Below, one piece after another: positions 55,676 through 62,800 of a stretch of 64,000 nt of DNA. The first letter of the stretch is position 1; each line of letters begins with the position of its first letter. Location of the stretch: positions 3,163,260 through 3,227,259 of the forward strand of contig NZ_CP041690.1 in the NCBI RefSeq assembly GCF_008000755.1, given 5' to 3'. The notes below the pieces were generated by a model. The model searched no databases. It was not told where the DNA came from and saw only the letters and a list, made by a program, of their open reading frames with translations. Position numbers and translations under genes: made by a program. The DNA is from Youhaiella tibetensis. Its GTDB lineage: Bacteria > Pseudomonadota > Alphaproteobacteria > Rhizobiales > Devosiaceae.

Positions 55676-56153
55676 GAAGGCTCTTTGGCGGCTGGAAAAC
55701 GAACCCGCGCACCATGCCCCGGGCCGCTTTCCCCCGCAATGCCATGCGCGCAAGACATCATTGATCTGCGTCAAACTGACCGACACTTTTAGTTGCAAAG
55801 GCCTCTACGCAACCGGTAAACTAACTAAATATCGGTCGCTGCCCGAAGGCATTCGGGGCTCTCCCGGGCAGGCTCCCCGCCGATAGCGCAATTGGCCGGA
55901 CTGGTCGCGCGAATAATTTATGCAATATGTGTACAACCGGGCTGGCATGGCGCCGCCCCGGGCGTTTCGTCATTTGGTAAACACATATTGATACTTTGAT
56001 TATTTCACGCTAGAAAACCGCAATCGAATATTGCGGCCGACCGAACTGGCCTCGCGATTTGCTCGCGCCTGCTGACGTCACTATCCGATAATTCGATAGC
56101 TCAGGTCGGGATCATGGGGGTCTCGACCGACGCAGAGACGCAAGGGACTCTAC
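55676..56153. other. Divergent spacer before the cold-shock gene with a long inverted repeat
   Basis: No gene is seen in these 478 bases. CAATATGTGT (55923-55932) and ACACATATTG (55981-55990) are perfect inverted arms around a 48-base insert that itself has CCGGG/CCCGGG arms. The last 100 bases are AT-richer and probably hold the cold-shock promoter and leader. Confidence 0.6.
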
Positions 56154-56366
56154 ATGGCTACCGGCACTGTAAAATGGTTTAACGGACAAAAGGGTTATGG
56201 TTTCATCCAGCCCGATGAAGGTGGGGCCGACGTTTTCGTTCACATTTCCGCTGTTCAGCGGTCCGGCCTCAACGGCTTGGATGAAGGCCAGAAGGTCAAC
56301 TACGAAATCGTCAAGGACAAGCGGACGGGCAAGTCCGCTGCCGACAACCTGACCCCGGCTCCCTGA
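56154..56366 (+). CDS. Cold-shock protein (CspA family)
   Basis: A 70-residue single-domain OB-fold RNA chaperone. RNP1 is KGYGFIQP and RNP2 is VFVHISAV; the N-terminus [14 protein letters not shown] is standard. Such proteins melt RNA structure in the cold or under stress. AAGGGA precedes the ATG. It stands alone with a terminator 27 bases after the stop. Confidence 0.97.
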   Translation: MATGTVKWFNGQKGYGFIQPDEGGADVFVHISAVQRSGLNGLDEGQKVNYEIVKDKRTGKSAADNLTPAP

Positions 56367-56392
56367 TCCAAGGGTGAGACAAGGTTTTGGGG

Positions 56393-56420
56393 AAGGCGCA
56401 GCCGCAAGCTGCGCCTTTTC
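56393..56420 (+). terminator. Terminator of the cold-shock gene
   Basis: Stem AAGGCGCAGC (56393-56402) with GCTGCGCCTT (56408-56417), loop CGCAA, then TTC. Confidence 0.88.
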
Positions 56421-56704
56421 AGCTTTGATGAGCCGTTGCCGGCCCCGGTCACCTTGATCCGGGCAAGCTCGCGCCCCATCTCTTCTTGTGGGCGCCACGC
56501 AATCCACAGGGCGAAAATCTTCGGCTTGACCAGTGGTCGCTCTACAGGCACCTTGACGCCAATTCCCCCAACGTTACCGCGATTGATACGCCGAGCGATT
56601 TGGCAGGGGAACACCAATGCCCGCGTATGTTGTGCGCGGGCAGTTTACTTTTTTGACCCGCGGACGAGGGGCGAACGCGCCCCGGTCCAGGACGGAGGTA
56701 TGAA
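56421..56704. other. Spacer before greA
   Basis: About 280 bases with no supported gene; the end holds the greA promoter and GGAGGT ribosome site. A minus-strand open frame here is discussed under rejected items. Confidence 0.5.
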
Positions 56705-57178
56705 ATGGACAAGATCCCGCTGACCATCAACGGTCATGCCGCGCTGACGGAAGAATATCGTCGCCGCACTGCCGAAGATCGTCGCCGTATCATTGATGCC
56801 ATTTCCGAGGCGCGCGCCCATGGCGACCTTTCGGAAAATGCCGAATATCACGCCGCCAAGGAACAGCAGAGCCTGAACGAAGGCCGCATCCAGGAACTGG
56901 AGGCCATGCTGGCGCTCGCCGACGTCATCGACGTGAGCAAGCTTTCCGGTTCGACGATCAAGTTCGGCGCCACGGTCAAGATCGTGGACGAGGACAGCGA
57001 AGAAGAGCGCACCTACCAGATCGTGGGCGATGCCGAGGCCGATGCCAGTGCCGGGCGCATTTCCGTTTCGTCTCCCATCGCACGCGCGATGATGGGCAAG
57101 GAGGCCGGCGATTCGTTCGAAGTCACCGCCCCAGGTGGTTCGCGCAGCTACGAAATCCTCGAAATCCGCTTCGCCTGA
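56705..57178 (+). CDS. greA: Transcription elongation factor GreA
   Basis: GreA rescues stalled RNA polymerase by stimulating transcript cleavage. The 157-residue protein has the N-terminal coiled coil with [17 protein letters not shown] holding the tip acidic residues, and the C-terminal FKBP-like domain with [24 protein letters not shown] precedes the ATG. In related genomes carB and greA are close; here 5 kb of accessory genes separates them. Confidence 0.97.
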   Translation: MDKIPLTINGHAALTEEYRRRTAEDRRRIIDAISEARAHGDLSENAEYHAAKEQQSLNEGRIQELEAMLALADVIDVSKLSGSTIKFGATVKIVDEDSEEERTYQIVGDAEADASAGRISVSSPIARAMMGKEAGDSFEVTAPGGSRSYEILEIRFA

Positions 57179-57334
57179 CGGCGTGCGGGAGCTTCGCGTT
57201 CCCAAAAGCTGTGGCTTTTCGGTGAGTCATTCCACTTGGCTCGCCTGGTGCGGCAGCATTGACCTTGAAACATCCTATGCGGCCCTCTTAACTTAGCAGC
57301 GAGAGGGCCGCTTTCATTCTGGAGTGCGTTCGCG

Positions 57335-58285
57335 ATGCACGCGAAAGTCATCATCATCGGGTCGGGTCCGGCCGGGTACACCGCCGCCATCTATGCGGCA
57401 CGTGCCATGCTGGAGCCCGTGATCATCTCCGGCCTGCAGCCGGGCGGTCAGCTCACCATCACCGCTGATGTCGAGAATTACCCCGGGTTTGCCGACGTCA
57501 TCCAGGGCCCCTGGCTCATGGAGCAGATGAAGGCGCAGGCTGAACACGTGGGCACGCGCTTCGTGTCGGACGTCATCGTCTCGGTTGATCTTGATCACCG
57601 CCCCTTCACGCTCGTGGGCGACAGCGGCACGCGCTACACCTGCGACTCGCTCATCATCGCTACCGGCGCCCAGGCCAAGTGGCTGGGCCTGCCTGCCGAG
57701 CAGAAGTTCCAGGGGTTCGGGGTTTCCGCCTGCGCCACCTGTGACGGTTTCTTCTATCGCGACCGCAAGGTCGTGGTGGTCGGCGGCGGCAACACGGCGG
57801 TCGAAGAGGCCCTGTTCCTCACCAATTTCGCCTCCAAGGTCACCGTCGTGCATCGTCGCGATGAGTTCCGTGCTGAAAAGATCCTGCAGGATCGCCTGTT
57901 CAAGCACCCAAAGATCGAAGTGGTCTGGAACAGCGAGCTCGTCGACATCTCGGGCGCCGCGATGCCGCCCAGCGTGCAGGCGGCCACCATCCGCAATGTT
58001 CATACCGGCGAAACCACCACGCTCGAAACCGATGGCGTGTTCGTCGCGATCGGTCATGCTCCGGCAACGTCCATCTTCAATGGCAAGCTCGACATGAAGC
58101 CCGGTGGTTATCTCTGGACGGCGCCCGACAGCACCGCCACCAACGTTCCGGGCGTCTTCGCTGCCGGTGACGTCACCGATGACATCTTCCGCCAGGCGGT
58201 CACCGCCGCCGGCATGGGCTGCATGGCCGCGCTCGAGGCCGAGCGCTTCCTTGCGGCCAACGAACTCGCAGAAGCTGCCGAGTAA
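57335..58285 (+). CDS. trxB: Thioredoxin reductase
   Basis: TrxB keeps thioredoxin reduced with NADPH. The 316-residue flavoprotein has the FAD motif GSGPAGYTAAIYAAR at the N-terminus, the redox pair CATC (about residues 133-136) and the NADPH motif GGGNTAVEEALFL. It sits 12 bases before a LysR regulator of the LsrB type, the same pairing as in Sinorhizobium and Brucella relatives. Confidence 0.97.
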   Translation: MHAKVIIIGSGPAGYTAAIYAARAMLEPVIISGLQPGGQLTITADVENYPGFADVIQGPWLMEQMKAQAEHVGTRFVSDVIVSVDLDHRPFTLVGDSGTRYTCDSLIIATGAQAKWLGLPAEQKFQGFGVSACATCDGFFYRDRKVVVVGGGNTAVEEALFLTNFASKVTVVHRRDEFRAEKILQDRLFKHPKIEVVWNSELVDISGAAMPPSVQAATIRNVHTGETTTLETDGVFVAIGHAPATSIFNGKLDMKPGGYLWTAPDSTATNVPGVFAAGDVTDDIFRQAVTAAGMGCMAALEAERFLAANELAEAAE

Positions 58286-58297
58286 CACGGGGAACAC

Positions 58298-59191
58298 ATG
58301 CTCGATTGGGATAAGCTCCGCATCTTCCACACGGCCGCCGAGTCGGGGAGCTTTACCCATGCCGCTGAAAAGCTGGGTATGAGCCAGTCGGCCGTATCCC
58401 GCCAGATTTCGGCGCTCGAGGACGACCTGGGCCTCAAGCTCTTCATCCGCCATGCGCGCGGGCTGGTGCTCACCGAAGTCGGCGAGCAGCTCTTCCGCAC
58501 CGCCCATCGCATGCACTGGGAGCTCCAGCAGGTCGAAACCCAGATGAGCGAGAGCCAGGACGTGCCCACGGGCCCGCTCCTGGTCACCACCACGGTGGGC
58601 TTTGGCTCCACCTGGCTGTCCTCGCGCATCCACGAGTTCCTGCTGCTCTATCCGGGCATCCAGATCGAGATAAAGCTCAACGACGCCGAGCTCGACCTCG
58701 CCATGCGCGAGGCGGACGTGGCCATTCGCCTGCACCGCCCCAACCAGTCCGAGATGATCCAGCGCAAGCTCTTCTCGGTGCACAACCACTTCTATGCCTC
58801 CAAGTCCTACATCGCCGAACATGGCGAACCCACGGACGTGGCCGACATCGATAATCACCGCATCATTTCGTTCGGCGAGCCGGTGCCCTCGTACCTGGGC
58901 GACATCAACTATCTCGAGCGCATGGGCCGCCCGGATTCGAGCCCGCGCCGGGCCGCAGTCAAGGTCAACGCCATCTACGGCATGATGCAGGCCGCCCGCG
59001 CCGGCATCGGCATCGCCATGCTGCCCGACTACGTGGTCGAGGGCGAAGATCAGCTCCAAATGGTGCTGCCGGGCATCGAGCTGCCCGCCTACGAGACCTA
59101 TTTCGTCTACCCGCCCGCGCTCAAGAACTCCAAGCGCGTCGGCGTCTTCCGCGATTTCATCGTGGGCAAGGCCCGCGAGTGGCAGTTCTGA
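58298..59191 (+). CDS. lsrB: LysR-family regulator, LsrB/VtlR type
   Basis: A 297-residue regulator with a winged helix at the N-terminus (MLDWDKLRIFHTAAESGSF; SQSAVSRQISALE) and a periplasmic-binding-protein-like effector domain from about residue 90. The start and the trxB neighbour mark it as the ortholog of Sinorhizobium LsrB and Brucella VtlR, which act in redox control, symbiosis or virulence and small-RNA activation. It contains no cysteine at all, although LsrB is described as sensing through cysteines. Its TGA overlaps the next ATG. Confidence 0.82.
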   Translation: MLDWDKLRIFHTAAESGSFTHAAEKLGMSQSAVSRQISALEDDLGLKLFIRHARGLVLTEVGEQLFRTAHRMHWELQQVETQMSESQDVPTGPLLVTTTVGFGSTWLSSRIHEFLLLYPGIQIEIKLNDAELDLAMREADVAIRLHRPNQSEMIQRKLFSVHNHFYASKSYIAEHGEPTDVADIDNHRIISFGEPVPSYLGDINYLERMGRPDSSPRRAAVKVNAIYGMMQAARAGIGIAMLPDYVVEGEDQLQMVLPGIELPAYETYFVYPPALKNSKRVGVFRDFIVGKAREWQF

Positions 59192-59664
59192 TGCGCCGCA
59201 CGCTCCTTGCCCTGGCGGCTTTCGCCGCCGCGACCCTGCCCGCCCACGCCGTCTCCCTCACCGGCGCTCAGGTTGGGGACATCTTCTGCTACGGCCGACT
59301 TTCCGGCGACATGGCCCCGGTCGAGGCCATCCTCACGCCCGAGCTCGGGGCCGCCATTGCCGATGCCGAGTCGCGCAACGACGCCATCCAGAAATCGGCC
59401 CCGGACGAGAAGCCCCCGCTAGGCGACGGCATTCCTTGGCAGAGCTTTCAGGATTACGCCCCCCGCTGTTCCGTCGTCGGCATGACTGGCAGCGCCGAGC
59501 ACCCTGAAGTCGTGCTGTTCTACCAGTTCCCGGACAATCCCGCCGGCAACTGGTCCGACAAGCTCGAACTCACCTTCGTCGACAAGCGCCTGCGCATCAA
59601 CGACGTCATCTACAAGGATGGCTCGCGCCTCACCCAGGCCCTTCACGACGCCTTCGCGCAGTAA
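59191..59664 (+). CDS. Secreted hypothetical protein downstream of lsrB
   Basis: A 157-residue precursor with a signal peptide (RRTLLALAAFAAATLPAHA). The mature part has two Cys (IFCYGRL, PRCSVVG) that could form a disulfide and a beta-rich C-terminal half (LELTFVDKRLRINDVIYKD). I know no family name. Its ATG overlaps the lsrB stop (TGATG), so it is translated from the same transcript. Confidence 0.85.
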   Translation: MRRTLLALAAFAAATLPAHAVSLTGAQVGDIFCYGRLSGDMAPVEAILTPELGAAIADAESRNDAIQKSAPDEKPPLGDGIPWQSFQDYAPRCSVVGMTGSAEHPEVVLFYQFPDNPAGNWSDKLELTFVDKRLRINDVIYKDGSRLTQALHDAFAQ

Positions 59665-59796
59665 CCGTTGCCGCCCTGCGCCGCCCCTTGCGTGCAGCGC
59701 ACGCAATTGCACCCAAGCCCTTGACTTTCCCGCCCCGCGAGCGCACTTGCCTCCCGATGCCGTTACACACGGCTTCGCTTCAAAGGAACCCATGAG

Positions 59797-59847
59797 ATGA
59801 ACCCCGACAGTCGAAGTCGATCTTCGATCCCGTTGGCGCATCGGTAG
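59797..59847 (+). CDS. Leader ORF upstream of corA (16 codons)
   Basis: ATG at 59797 with AAAGGA nine bases upstream encodes MNPDSRSRSSIPLAHR and a TAG. It is Ser/Arg-rich with one Pro near each end. It ends 10 bases before a hairpin that hides the corA ribosome site, the arrangement of translation-controlled leaders. A hairpin TCGAAG/CTTCGA lies inside it. Confidence 0.55.
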   Translation: MNPDSRSRSSIPLAHR

Positions 59848-59856
59848 CCCTTGATC

Positions 59857-59893
59857 GGCTCCACTGCGCTGACGGCGCAGACTATTAGGAGCC
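59857..59893 (+). promoter_or_regulatory. Hairpin that masks the corA ribosome-binding site
   Basis: GGCTCC (59857-59862) pairs with GGAGCC (59888-59893), which includes the AGGAG site of corA; inside, CTGCGC (59864-59869) pairs with GCGCAG (59875-59880). Together with the leader ORF it suggests translational control. Confidence 0.65.
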
Positions 59894-59898
59894 AGAAA

Positions 59899-60891
59899 AT
59901 GCTGCGCATCTTCACGCGCGAGAGCGATCGCCTCGTACTCTCCACGTACGACGAGAATGATCCGGCCACCCATATCGGCGGAGCGGTCTGGTACGACCTG
60001 CTCAACCCCACCCCCGACGAAGACCGGTTCACCGAAGCCTGTCTGGGCGTCTCCATTCCCACCCGCGAGGAAATGGCCGATATCGAGCCCTCCGCCCGCC
60101 TCTACAACGAGGCCGGCAGCGAGTTCATGACCATCACCGCCTTCGCCCAGTTCGATAGCGGCGATCCGGCCAAGACCCCGGTCACCTTCATCCTGCGCAA
60201 CAACCTGCTGGTGACGGTGCGCTACGCCGAGCCGCGCCCCTTCATGCTGTTCGAGGCGCGGGCCCGCAAGGCCAACGGCCGCTCCTACGCCACCGGCGAA
60301 GTAGTGATGATCGGCATCCTCGAGGCCTTCATCGATCGCCTTGCCCAGGTGCTCGAAGCTACGGGCGACGAGATCGACACCATCTCGCGCGAAGTCTTCC
60401 GCAACAAGGTCAAGAAGCCCACCGTCAAGTCGCGCGACCTGCAGTCGCTCATCGAGCAGATCGGCCGCAAGGGGGATATGCTCACCCTCGCCCGTGAAAG
60501 CCTGCTCTCGATCGTGCGCCTCACCTCGTTCCACCAGACCACCGAGATCGGCAATTCCAGGGCCGCCAAGGACATGCGCCAGGAGCTCAAGATCCTCCAG
60601 CGCGATGCCTCAGCGCTCTCCGATCACGCCAGCTTCCTCTCCAACAAGATCAATTTCCTGCTTGATGCGACGCTGGGCCTGATCAACCTGGAGCAGAACC
60701 AGATCATCAAGATCTTCTCGGTTGCCGCCGTCGTCTTCCTGCCCCCGACCCTGGTCGCCTCGGTCTACGGCATGAATTTCGATTTCATGCCCGAGCTCCA
60801 CTGGGGCATAGGCTATCCCTGGGCACTCGGGCTCATGGCCTTGTCGGCCGCCCTTCCCTACCTCTTCTTCAAGCGCAAGGGCTGGCTCTAG
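59899..60891 (+). CDS. corA: CorA-family magnesium/divalent cation channel
   Basis: A 330-residue CorA protein: a long cytoplasmic domain with coiled helices, then two membrane segments near the C-terminus with the ion-selecting YGMNF at about residue 296 and a short basic tail (FKRKGWL). It forms pentamers that pass Mg2+ or Co2+. ATG at 59899 with AGGAG is the start; codons upstream in frame belong to the leader. The leader ORF and the ribosome-masking hairpin suggest Mg2+ or translation-dependent control. Its stop overlaps the opposite gene's stop. Confidence 0.93.
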   Translation: MLRIFTRESDRLVLSTYDENDPATHIGGAVWYDLLNPTPDEDRFTEACLGVSIPTREEMADIEPSARLYNEAGSEFMTITAFAQFDSGDPAKTPVTFILRNNLLVTVRYAEPRPFMLFEARARKANGRSYATGEVVMIGILEAFIDRLAQVLEATGDEIDTISREVFRNKVKKPTVKSRDLQSLIEQIGRKGDMLTLARESLLSIVRLTSFHQTTEIGNSRAAKDMRQELKILQRDASALSDHASFLSNKINFLLDATLGLINLEQNQIIKIFSVAAVVFLPPTLVASVYGMNFDFMPELHWGIGYPWALGLMALSAALPYLFFKRKGWL

Positions 60892-61595
60892 AAGGCGTAG
60901 CTGACGCCCGCCCGGAAGATGTCGAGCGAGGGATTGTCGGCCCGGTGGAGGTAGCCGCCACCGCCGGCCGCGATCAGTCCCGCATCGACCTTGTCGAACC
61001 AGATGTGCTGGTACTCGGCGCGGACGCGGATGTTGTCGGTCAACGCCGCTTCCACGCCCGCGCCCGCCACGAGCCCGGTGGTGAAATTGCGGGAGCTGGC
61101 ATGGCTGTCGAGGTCGCGCTTGTAGAGCTCGCCCACCGCCACGCCCGCCGTCGCGAACACCATGAACCGGTCATAGGTCAGCCCCGCCCGCGCGCGCAGC
61201 GTCCCGAACGTGCCGATCTCGATTTCGTTGACGAGCCCGGCGAACTGGGAATCGTTGCCCTTCATGCTGCCGCCGTTGATGTCGGCTTCCCCGCCCAGCA
61301 CGAAACTGCCGAACTGGGCCTGGTAGCCGGCATGCACGCCGCCATTGAACCCGGAATAGCTGATGTCGCCGTCCACGTTCCAGGGGTCAGTGGGGGACGA
61401 AGCCCAGTGATTGGTGCTCATCCCCGAACCGTAGCCGAAATGCGCCCCAACATAGGGACCGCTCCAGTCATAGTCGGTGCTGGCGACCGAGCCGGGCACG
61501 TAAAGGGCGGAGATGTCCGCCGCCAAGGCGCCGCATGGCGCGAGACTGACAACGAGCGTTATTGCGAAAACTCTCGGATTCACGTCGGCCCCCAT
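60888..61595 (-). CDS. Omp25/31-type outer-membrane beta-barrel protein
   Basis: A 235-residue precursor with a signal peptide (VNPRVFAITLVVSLAPCGAL then A) and an eight-strand barrel. DWSGPYVGAHFGYGSG at the start, GGVHAGYQAQFGSFVLGGEA, LRARAGLTYDRFMVFATAGV and the C-terminal aromatic IFRAGVSYAF are hallmarks of the rhizobial/Brucella Omp25/31 family. Several starts are possible (GTG 61601, ATG 61595, GTG 61583); the signal peptide works with all. Confidence 0.92.
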   Translation of the reverse strand: MGADVNPRVFAITLVVSLAPCGALAADISALYVPGSVASTDYDWSGPYVGAHFGYGSGMSTNHWASSPTDPWNVDGDISYSGFNGGVHAGYQAQFGSFVLGGEADINGGSMKGNDSQFAGLVNEIEIGTFGTLRARAGLTYDRFMVFATAGVAVGELYKRDLDSHASSRNFTTGLVAGAGVEAALTDNIRVRAEYQHIWFDKVDAGLIAAGGGGYLHRADNPSLDIFRAGVSYAF

Positions 61596-61601
61596 CCTCA
61601 C

Positions 61602-61989
61602 GATCTATCGCCATTTGTCTCCCGGTTATGGTTAACGCTCCCTTTCCGGGCCTCACCGCTGCGCCTGGAGACGTCTCCGCGCCCGTTCCACGCCCTCATC
61701 GGGCCTCCCGCCCGGCCCAGGATGGCCTCCCGGGCTCGAATCGTCCCCGATTCACCCCACCGCGCGCTCGTCCGGATCACCCCAACCCCTTCAAATCGCC
61801 GGACAAACCCCGTCGACCAAAATTTTTTTACTCGATTTTCGACATCACGCTGAAACCGCTTTCAGTCAGCGGGTGTTATAACCCATTGATACACCACGAA
61901 TTTTAGCGTCACTAAAATGACATAACGACGGCGCATCGCTCGTTATGCAGCCATCGCATAGCTGATCTAACCCGGACCGGGTTGTTGGC
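61602..61989. other. Non-coding region with several palindromes upstream of the OMP gene
   Basis: No gene is visible. Palindromes include TTTTAG-N5-CTAAAA (61901-61917) and CATAACGA-N11-TCGTTATG (61921-61947), in an AT-richer stretch from about 61815. They may be operators of the OMP gene or promoter parts of the first small RNA. Confidence 0.5.
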
Positions 61990-62129
61990 CCGTCAACCCC
62001 CTCCTATATCCCCGCCTGACAGCACGGTGTTCTCCCTCCCTTGCACCTTGTTGCTGTTTCCTCCCTCGAGAGGTTCTGCCTCTCGACCTCGTGGCTTCGC
62101 TCTCCCCTCGAGCGGGGCCACTTTTTTTT
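61990..62129 (+). ncRNA. Small RNA unit 1 of a tandem CCTCCC-loop array
   Basis: Bounded by a strong terminator; the 5' end is a guess. Hairpin 62020-62056 exposes TTCTCCCTCCCTTG in its loop (stem GGTG/CACC inside CAGCA/TGCTG). Next, TTCCTCCCT (62058-62066) precedes the hairpin CGAGAGG/CCTCTCG (62067-62085). The CTCCC-rich loops could pair with Shine-Dalgarno sequences. No protein frame fits. Confidence 0.7.
62091..62129 (+). terminator. Terminator of small RNA 1
   Basis: Twelve-pair stem, GTGGCTTCGCTC (62091-62102) with GAGCGGGGCCAC (62110-62121; two G-T pairs), then eight T. Confidence 0.92.
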
Positions 62130-62168
62130 CGTGCCTACAAATTGTGCTGCCTACATTTTTGCCTGCAT

Positions 62169-62210
62169 AGAATGCATGGCTGGCGTGCAGTTTGTCGCAT
62201 TGCTGAACGG
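62169..62210 (+). repeat. Inter-RNA direct repeat, copy 1
   Basis: Contains TGCATGGCTG, then GCAGTTTGTCGCATTGC; matches the block at 62476-62518 before small RNA 3 with a few changes. Likely a duplicated promoter region. Confidence 0.65.
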
Positions 62211-62234
62211 CGAGCGCGTAGGCATATTCACATT

Positions 62235-62428
62235 GTCGCTGAGACGCCGGCCGTATCCTCCTCCCTCGGCCCGCAGATCGCGACACCGGGAAAGTGCCTT
62301 ATCCTCCTCCCTAGGCACGGACCCACTGGCAGACGGCGTATCCTCCTCCCTCGCCTCTGCCTCCACTTTCGATTTCGGCTTCGGCCCAAGTCATAGGGCT
62401 CCACTCCTCGAGTGGAGCCCCTTTTTTT
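62235..62428 (+). ncRNA. Small RNA unit 2 with three identical TATCCTCCTCCCT loops
   Basis: Three hairpins in a row have the same 13-base loop TATCCTCCTCCCT on different stems: GGCCG/CGGCC (62249-62271), GTGCCT/AGGCAC (62294-62318) and GGCAGACGGCG/CGCCTCTGCC (62328-62361, one bulge). Stems differ but loops are fixed, so selection acts on the loop. CCTCCTCCC is complementary to ribosome-binding sites. This is the pattern of alphaproteobacterial cuckoo/CcsR-type RNAs as I recall them. The 3' end is a strong terminator. Confidence 0.85.
62396..62428 (+). terminator. Terminator of small RNA 2
   Basis: Perfect ten-pair stem GGGCTCCACT (62396-62405) with AGTGGAGCCC (62411-62420), loop CCTCG, then CTTTTTTTG. 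Confidence 0.95.
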
Positions 62429-62475
62429 GTTCACCAAAACGATTTGGGCAACCGGTTCACCAGCCCTCACTGCGC

Positions 62476-62518
62476 CAGATGCATGGCTGCACTGCCAGCT
62501 TTGCGTTTGTGCGAACCG
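62476..62518 (+). repeat. Inter-RNA direct repeat, copy 2
   Basis: Second copy of the block at 62169-62210, with AGATGCATGGCTG and CTTTGCGTTTGTGCGAA, just before small RNA 3. Confidence 0.65.
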
Positions 62519-62646
62519 CCCCGGGCGGGGATACTCCTCTCAACAACGGTTCGCGGCCACCTCCTCCCGGCCGCCGCCGTCTGGGTCCCGCGCAAGCGGA
62601 CGCCCTTAAGGCCCTGCCCATCCCCTCGGGCGGGGCCTTTTTCTTT
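62510..62646 (+). ncRNA. Small RNA unit 3 with ACCTCCTCCC loop
   Basis: Hairpin GCGGCC/GGCCGC (62553-62574) shows ACCTCCTCCC in its loop. ATACTCCTCTCA (62531-62542) is a second, weaker CTCCTC element. The unit ends with a strong terminator. The 5' end is placed after the repeat block and is uncertain. Confidence 0.75.
62610..62646 (+). terminator. Terminator of small RNA 3
   Basis: Stem GGCCCTGCCC (62610-62619) with GGGCGGGGCC (62628-62637; one G-T pair), then TTTTTCTTT. Confidence 0.92.
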
Positions 62647-62745
62647 CCCCCCAGGCCGGTCGTTTCTGCCCCCACTAGGCAGAATTTGCCCATTCCTTGC
62701 AAAACGCGAAACGCCAGGAAGCCCGGAAATCCGGGACTTTTCGGC

Positions 62746-62761
62746 TGGCACGCTCCCTGCA
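62746..62761 (+). promoter_or_regulatory. Sigma-54 (RpoN) type promoter
   Basis: TGGCACG-CTCC-CTGCA matches the -24/-12 consensus TGGCACG-N4-TTGCA at all but one position, with correct GG to GC spacing. It lies 40 bases before the ATG at 62801. Confidence 0.7.
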
Positions 62762-62800
62762 TCATGGAGTTGAGGACCACGCCCGCAGCCAGGAGGCACC

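Noticed and set aside
56434-56617. Minus-strand open frame before greA, starting GTG with about 60 plausible residues
   Set aside because: It runs through the cold-shock terminator and gene without a stop, has mixed codon use and no ribosome site or known domain.
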